Shown one piece after another: positions 57,139 to 64,000 of a stretch of 64,000 nucleotides of DNA. The DNA is from Paramecium sonneborni (Eukaryota; Ciliophora; Oligohymenophorea; Peniculida; Parameciidae), in the NCBI GenBank assembly GCA_905182985.1, contig CAJJDN010000006.1, positions 707,169 to 771,168 on the forward strand, written 5' to 3'. The notes under the pieces were generated by a model. The model had not been told where the DNA came from. It searched no databases and saw nothing but the letters and a program-made list of their open reading frames with translations. The position numbers and the translations under genes were made by a program. The first letter of the stretch is position 1; every line of letters starts with the position of its first letter.

Positions 57139-60100
57139 TCAATATATTTAACTCTTTTTTTAAGTAAAAACTTTTTATTTTATTATCTACTTTATTTTTC
57201 AATTTTTACAGAAGAATTTAAAGGATTAAAATTGTTTGGCTTAGGATTATATAAACTTGTTGAATCTCTTATCCTCATTTAACTTGTATTTTAAAATTGA
57301 GAATCATTTAAATTGTAGTCAACAGTAACAAGATTTCTAGAACTATTTGATCCTTACAATCTTTCTGTTAATTAATAATCAGGTTTAACTGAAATTCTAT
57401 TTCCTTACTCATATTCGGTAATCTAACAAAATAAATTTATAAAAGTACTTTAATTTAAAGTTCATTGTTTTTATTTTATAATTCTTCTTTTAAATTAGTT
57501 TGCCTTAACAATTCTTGCTTTACTATACTTAATTGATTTTATAACTCAATCAAAAATTATGAAGTACTAAATTAGATAAATTTATACTCATTTTATTATG
57601 CATAATTTAATTTATTTATTTCATGATTCTACATTTACTCCTAATATTTTGCGATATAATTAGACAACTTTTAAATTTCGTTATCTTTTTTATATATAAT
57701 TTGTTAAACTTCCATTATTTTTTTATTAAATTGTTCATGAAGCTCTTTATTTTGAATTTTTTTTTCTTCTTCCAATTATTTCAAAACTGTTTCTAATTTA
57801 TTGCAATGTTACATTAATTAAGACATTTTTTCTTATAACACAGCATTATCTTAAATTTATGTCTAGTTTTCTTTAAATTTAGATTAAGATTATTCTATTT
57901 TTGCAGTTTATGTTTGTAAACAGTCATTAAGTTTTAAAATTTCATCGTTTTTTTGTTTTATTAGATCAGATAATCTTTTGATTTCTCTTTTCATCTCTTC
58001 ATTTTAAAGTTAAAACTATTTAGAATTATTTTTGCAAATTAATATTTCTTATTCACTTGATTTCAATTTGAATTATAATTCTTATTATAATTACTATATT
58101 TATTAAGTAAATTTTGTTTCTTAACTCTTAAGCTTAAATTCATAATCTTGTTTACTTAACTCAAATTATCCCCATTATCTTTTTATTTCATTTTCTGAAT
58201 CATTTAATTTTGTTTTTAATTCATTTACAATTTTTGATGAATCATATTTCATTTTATCTCTCTATTCATATTAATTAATCATTTATTTATATTGTTTCAT
58301 TTCTTCTTGAGACTTATTGTTCTCTTTAACCTTAAATTATAAACTATCAATAATTGATTATAATTCTAATAGTTAAGATCTCATCTTTGTATTTTCTTAT
58401 TTTACTTTTTCATTTACAGATTGAAGTTCTTCTACATTTTTCTTTTATTAATTTAATTATGATTCAAAATATTAAAGATCATCTGTTTTTTGTTATAATT
58501 ATAATTCTAATTATTTAATTTTGAATATATCTTCATCTTTACTTACTTAAATAGTTTCTTTCACAATTTAAATTTGAGGTGGTTATTTTTATAAATCTAA
58601 ATTAGTCTATTCTAAAATTTTAATCTTATAGTCTAACTATTAAATCTTTAAAAAATCAGAACTAGATGATTTTTTCAAAGAATCATTTTATTATATTAAT
58701 TAGAATTATAATTTTTAATTTTCTTCTTTTAATATATTTATTTATTATTATAATTCTTAAACTTATTCTTATTCTAAATCTTTATTGATTATGATTTATT
58801 TAGAAATTTCTTCTTAATATGAAATTTATTATTAAAAATTTTCTTCTTATAATTGTTAAACCATTTTCTCCAATTATTGAATTCTTAACAAATCTTATTT
58901 TGAAGAAATTTCTACATACTCTGTTACAATAGCTTATTTCTATTTACAAACTTCATCATAATCTTATCTTAAAATTATTAATTATTTTTCCAATTCTTTA
59001 ATTCTATTTTTATCTACTTCTGATTATACTTCAACATAGTTTAGTTTTTGATTATTTAAGATCATATATTCTGATTATAATTATGATAATTCCTATCTCA
59101 ACTATTTTATTAATATTTAATCACTTGATGATGGTACTTCAATAATTTCTTTAATCACTTCCTTCTAAACTTATTATTTCAAATTATTCAAATCTGAATA
59201 TTAATCTGTTAGCGTTTTTAATTATTCTTCAAGCTCTTTTATTTTTATTCTATCTTCTTCTAAACCTTTGTTTTATTGATATTAAATAATTTAAGTACTA
59301 TATTAATGTTGTAGACTAATGTATTATTAATTCACTATGAGATACTCTTACTAGAGATTTTACAAAGATTGCTCTAATTATAAAATTCTATTTTTATCCT
59401 ATTAATTTTCAACTTAAATATATTCTTTGACAACTTCATTTTTCTTCTAATTTAATAAAGTATATTCTTTCTAAAAATTTTCTAATTGTTATTCTAATTA
59501 TTGAATTTTTTTTTTATCTTATTTTTGTTATTTTGAAATTTATATTTCTCTTTCTGAAAACTTCAATTTTTCAATTTCAATCTATGTTTCTAAATCAAGG
59601 AATTATGATTTACTATTTAATTAAATCTCTTATTCTCTCATCTTAATTTACAATTAATCAATTTAAAATTACAACTATTATGTCTAATTCACTTATTATT
59701 CATTATTTGTAAATTATAATTCTTCTATTTTTTGAACGTATTTATTTATCGTTTCTTTATAATGGTATTCTTTTTAATACAATGTATGCATTATATTTTA
59801 TTATTCTTCTACCAAAGCTTCTAAATTTTGAATAGTTTTTTAATCATATTCATTTTATGTTTTATAATTTAAATACTAACTGATTTGATTTCGAAGTTCT
59901 TGATATTTATATCTTAAATCTTCATTTTATGTTTGTTATTCATAAAATTTTTCTTACCAAAGTTTTGTTTATATGTCTTGCTCTTTTATTTATTATTCAA
60001 ATTATCTAATTTCTCGTTTTAATTTCTCTGTTTATGTTTCATAATTATTTACTTCTAATTAAGTTTAAAATTTAATTCTGCTCTCTTCATATGATTATGT

Positions 60101-61359
60101 TTTACTATTAATTTCATTTTATAATGTTATATATTTTTCATTTACACTTTTAAGTTCAGTTTAAAAGCGATTTTCTTAATCTTTTAAGTTTTGATCATTT
60201 TACTCTTACTATAATAAAAGTTCACTTTTTAATGTTTCAATTTCTTCTAAATAAGAACTTATCTATTATTTTAATTATTCTTCTTTTAAATTTGATTTTT
60301 TATTATTTTAGTATTCATTTTCTTAGACTTCCAATTACAATTATTCGATTTATTACTTCAACTTAGAAATTTCATTTTTATACTGTTAATTTTCTACTTT
60401 TTTTGTATTTAAATTTTAACTTTTTAACTACTCTATCTTTTATCTTAAATTTTGTTATTCATATATTAATTAAGATTCATTTTATTATTTCATTTAAAAT
60501 TCAGATTTGAAATTGTTAATTTATTTAGTTTATTATTGAATTTAATCTTTTAATGAAGAAATAATATCTAAATTAGCCTATGATTCTTCAAATCTACTTT
60601 TGTAGATTAATTATTAATTTTCTTTTTCTAGAATAATTAATTTATTGGCTAATTCATTCTTCATTATTTCTAAATTGTTATACCTTTATTGCCATCCTGA
60701 GATTTCAGCAGTCAATAATTAATTTTAACTTCTTAATTAATCAATATCAATTTTAAATTATTATTTTTAATCATATAAAGCTTTTTCCAATTTTTCTTAA
60801 CTGCTATTATAATCATCTATCAATATTTAAATATCTTCTTCCATTTCTTTTATTTTTCTTTAATATAATGAAACATTCATATCTGATATTTCAATAGATT
60901 ATGTTAAACGATTTTCTTTAAATAATTTAATTTCTGCTTCTAAATTCTGTTTTTATTTGTTTAAGTCATTAATTTATTATTACAAATTTAGATTATCTAT
61001 AAAATGACTGTAATAAAATACCTTATTGAATTTTTAATATTTATTTATCAGTTGATTATTGTGATCCAAACTAGTGTCTAATTCTTAAGAGTTCTTATTA
61101 AGCAGCAGATAACTCGACATTCATAAGTAATTATTTTTGTTTCAACTCATTATTTTCTATTTAGAATGATTTGAGTAGTAAATTCTCTTTATTTAATTAT
61201 TCGCATAAATCTCTATAATGAGACAATTCTAATTTTTGATCATCTCTTTTTCGTTATTCTGTTGCTTTTTCTTCATATTAAGAGGATTTTCTACCACTAT
61301 TTGGTAAAGGTTCATTCCCATTATCACTGATTGAGTAATATGAATATTTACGTAATCAT
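57139..61359 (-). CDS. giant coiled-coil protein
   Basis: Spliced 4122 nt, 1373 aa; introns 61327-61351, 60997-61021, 57423-57448 and 57187-57209. The start MITDN is formed across the first intron (MIT|DNGNEPLPNSG). From residue ~25 to ~1270 the protein is essentially one uninterrupted coiled coil of Leu/Lys/Glu/Gln/Asn heptads, like basal-body, centriolar or Golgi tethers. The ~100-residue tail is non-coiled and Ser/Asn-rich (RISVKPDYQLTERL, DSTSLYNPKPNNFN). Glutamine is very frequent and mostly TAA/TAG. The last intron supplies the in-frame stop and avoids overlap with the convergent kinase gene, 63 bp away. Family unknown. Confidence 0.88.
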
Positions 61360-61453
61360 GTATTTTTCGTTGATATTTTGTATTGGATTTAGAAGTTATT
61401 ATTACATAAAAATTATATTATTTATTTATGTAAGAATAATAATAAATTATAAT

Positions 61454-64000
61454 TCATGTTAATTCAAATCCTGTATTTGAACTAATGGCTTTAAGTAATT
61501 TCTCCTTTAGTATTTGTTTATCTTAATAATCAGGTAATTTTAGAATATTGAAACAAGTAGATGAAGTAGGTAATTTCTATTTTTCATTAGGATGTAAAAT
61601 TGGAACTTTTTAAATCATAAAAGGAGGATCTAAACTCTTAAATCCCTATTATATATAAAAATTAACAATACTTAAGTTGGTGCCCTTGAACATGAAGAGA
61701 AGAAGAATAAAAACTAACTCTACTATTCATATTCAAAGTCATTCAAAACACTCCAAAAATCTTGTATAGTTTTATCATAGGGTTTATATCCTTAATATTA
61801 TGTATTCGAAATCAAATCTTAAATATCAATAACTGGTTATCCTGATATTAACAATTATAATTCCTGATTAGTAAATAATTTAAATTTCTCAGGATCGATT
61901 ACTTTTTCAAGTCCAGCTCTAAATATTTAACTTTATTCTTTTATCTATTAATTCTATAATATATCATACCTATTTATTCAATTTAAAATGACAATATAAA
62001 TTTATGTATTATAATTTATTTTCATTTGTTACATTAATTTATCTTCCATTTGGAATTAAATCAAACTCAACAATCTATCCATAAAATTCTTAGGTTATTG
62101 AAAATGTTAATCCAAAATCACTTACATCTTGATTCTTCAAATTACATAATCTATGATATTAATCTGAATCATAAAATCTAAAATCATTTATTGTATTTGT
62201 TATTCCTAAAACTTAATTTAAAAACACTTAATTTAAAACTTTCTCTATTAGTACTCCTTCATATATAGCTTTACCTATTATTTTTCCAATAAAATCATAT
62301 TTTCTATATAATAGATTAATTCTTACTATTTTTCATTTTAAATAAATGCAGGATTAGGAATCATTGTTTTCTCTGCAGTTTCAATAAATAAACCAAAATT
62401 AGGATCTAATGCTTAATTAACTACTCTTGTTATAAATTCTTTTGTTACTCCTCCTGCATCAACCCCATCTTCTGGTATTCCCATTTAATTTACAAACTAT
62501 ACTTTAAAAATATTCTTTATTTATTTCTTCTCCAATTACTGATATGCATCTTAAAATTCTTATCCTCTTCTTATGATCACAATCATATTTTGATTTACAA
62601 CTGCATCTCCAAATTAATCTAATGTAAACAATTCTAATAAATCTCTTTAAAATAACTTTTTGTCCTCTTCCAAATATTAATTAAATTTTTCAATTCTTAA
62701 TGAAAATAATGACAATATTGGTAAACGACTATTAATTACCATATTTTCATATTTCCAATCATAAAAATGCAAAACTTAATTTCTATCAAATACTTCTCTT
62801 ACAAATAATTTAAGTTCTTTAAAAATATTTTAATTTATATTATTAGAAATGCTAAACTTTGTGTATTCAAAAATAAATTCAAAAATCCCAATAAATGTTT
62901 CTTTTACTTTTTCATTTTCAAATATTATACTCTTAAATTCTTTATCATCTAATAATTAAAATTCATGAGCTTTAAAATAACAATAAACAGATATAGCTTC
63001 TGCTGGAATCATATCCAATTCTTTTATTTTTGATAAATTAAGCAAATATTTTGTAAATTCATTATCTATAAATCTTAATTCTTGAATTTATTAAATAATT
63101 TCTAACTTTTTCTTATGTCCAATATTTATCAAATAATAAATATATTTACTTATTGAACCTAAGTTTGTTACTTATTAATTTTTCAATAAACTTATAAGAT
63201 TTTCAAAATTAATTGACTCTGTGAATTACACAAATTCTTTTTTTTTCCTTAATATTTTTAATTGTTTTTATTCTGAATTATTTTGAAACTACAAATTTTT
63301 ATAATCTTGGGGAATATTCATACGATAAAAAGTATATTCTAATACTTGCAATAACTATGTCATAATAATAAATAATAATTCACTATTATGAATTTTCAAA
63401 GTCTGTAATTTTTAAAACAACTTTCTTATTTATAATAATTCCTATTCTGATGTTAAAACAATTGAAATTAAATATTTATACTATGAAGAATTTAAAATGT
63501 GATTCATCAATTCACTATAATCAAATTCATTATTGTTTTATTCTATCATCATTACATAATTATATCCTAAATCCCATGCTGTTTATTCATTTTATTTTAA
63601 ATTTAAATAGTAAAATAAGAATATTTCAAATCCTTTCATTTGTATCAATTAAGGCAAACTATTATTTAAAATCTAAGTATCTAATCTTTTAAATTAACTA
63701 TAAAACAAATCTAAAATAATATAAGTATTTACCTAACTAATTATTACTTAATAATTAATGTATTGAAATAAAAATGTCATTTAAATGTATCAAAAAAGTA
63801 TTAGCTTATTTAGATATTTTAATCAAATGTAATCCAAGATGAATGGCTTTGAAAAACTTAAAATTAATATTTTATTATTACATGCAATCTATTTATTATA
63901 AATTGGTTTCCTTTAAATAAATTAATAATAAAGTTATTTTATTAAATTTGTAAGCATCCACTAAAAAGTTATATCATGTTTAAAACATATGTTTCATTGT
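61454..64000 (-). CDS. HECT-type E3 ubiquitin ligase, 5' partial
   Basis: From ATG 63883 the exons sum to 2334 nt (778 codons), but the frame is open beyond that to an in-frame TGA at 63974, preceded by a splice-acceptor-like TTTTTAG, so the gene probably continues past the right edge. Introns: 63711-63732, 62304-62326, 61945-61969 and 61646-61671. The C-terminal ~370 residues are a HECT domain: MGIPEDGVDAGGVTKEFI, YDFIGKIIGKAIYEGVL, FRAGLEKVIDPEKFKLF, ELQLLISGQPVIDIQDL, IQDFWSVLNDF. The active-site cysteine is in LPTSSTCFNILKLPDY, 33 residues from the C-terminus. The N-terminal part is helical without a recognised domain. The loop before the active site (FFFSSCSRAPTQGF) departs from the usual FVTG..R.P.GGF. 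Confidence 0.92.

Overview
The window reads as ciliate macronuclear DNA, most likely Paramecium. It is very AT-rich. Long protein frames appear only when TAA and TAG are read as glutamine and TGA as the sole stop. Almost every gene needs tiny introns (about 65 located here, 21-34 nt, mostly GTA...TAG) to keep its frame. For nearly all gene models the exon total divides by three once these introns are removed, which is strong internal support. Gene names come from protein motifs read by eye; no database search was run.

Region 1 (1-8.1 kb): the 3' part of a NACHT / pentapeptide / WD40 gene that contains a 2.2-kb internal tandem duplication; the second copy carries a 40-bp TA-bounded insertion. 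An oxysterol-binding-protein-like gene follows on the minus strand.

Region 2 (8.2-21.1 kb): a disturbed, accessory-looking stretch. It holds a putatively myristoylated protein, a frame-broken kinase, an MIT-AAA ATPase, an intact ULK-like kinase, a kinase relic, and a broken Zn/coiled-coil/P-loop gene. A 1.0-1.15 kb segmental duplication copied a 43-bp divergent promoter with a C2H2 zinc-finger gene (intact in one copy, broken in the other) and the 5' end of the AAA gene.

Region 3 (21.2-40 kb): compact housekeeping genes, mostly minus strand: VPS37-like ESCRT-I subunit, an orphan protein, a RING-H2 membrane protein (duplicated across a one-base N gap), two coiled-coil proteins, an RCC1-repeat protein, a large LRR protein, a guanylate-binding-protein-like GTPase and a cyclic-nucleotide-domain K+ channel.

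Region 4 (40-64 kb): EMC1 (ER membrane complex), a basic Cys-rich protein, a DDT-domain protein, a Rab GTPase, a Gln-rich coiled-coil protein, ELOF1 with an acidic tail, PI4-kinase beta, a MAST/Rim15-like AGC kinase (again duplicated around an N gap), a giant coiled-coil protein and a HECT ubiquitin ligase that runs to the right edge.

No tRNA, rRNA, CRISPR array or autonomous transposon was recognised. There is no operon logic; genes are simply tightly packed, with intergenic gaps as short as 7 and 19 bp. Signalling (kinases, PI4K, K+ channel) and membrane traffic (ORP, VPS37, Rab, PI4K, EMC1) are prominent themes.
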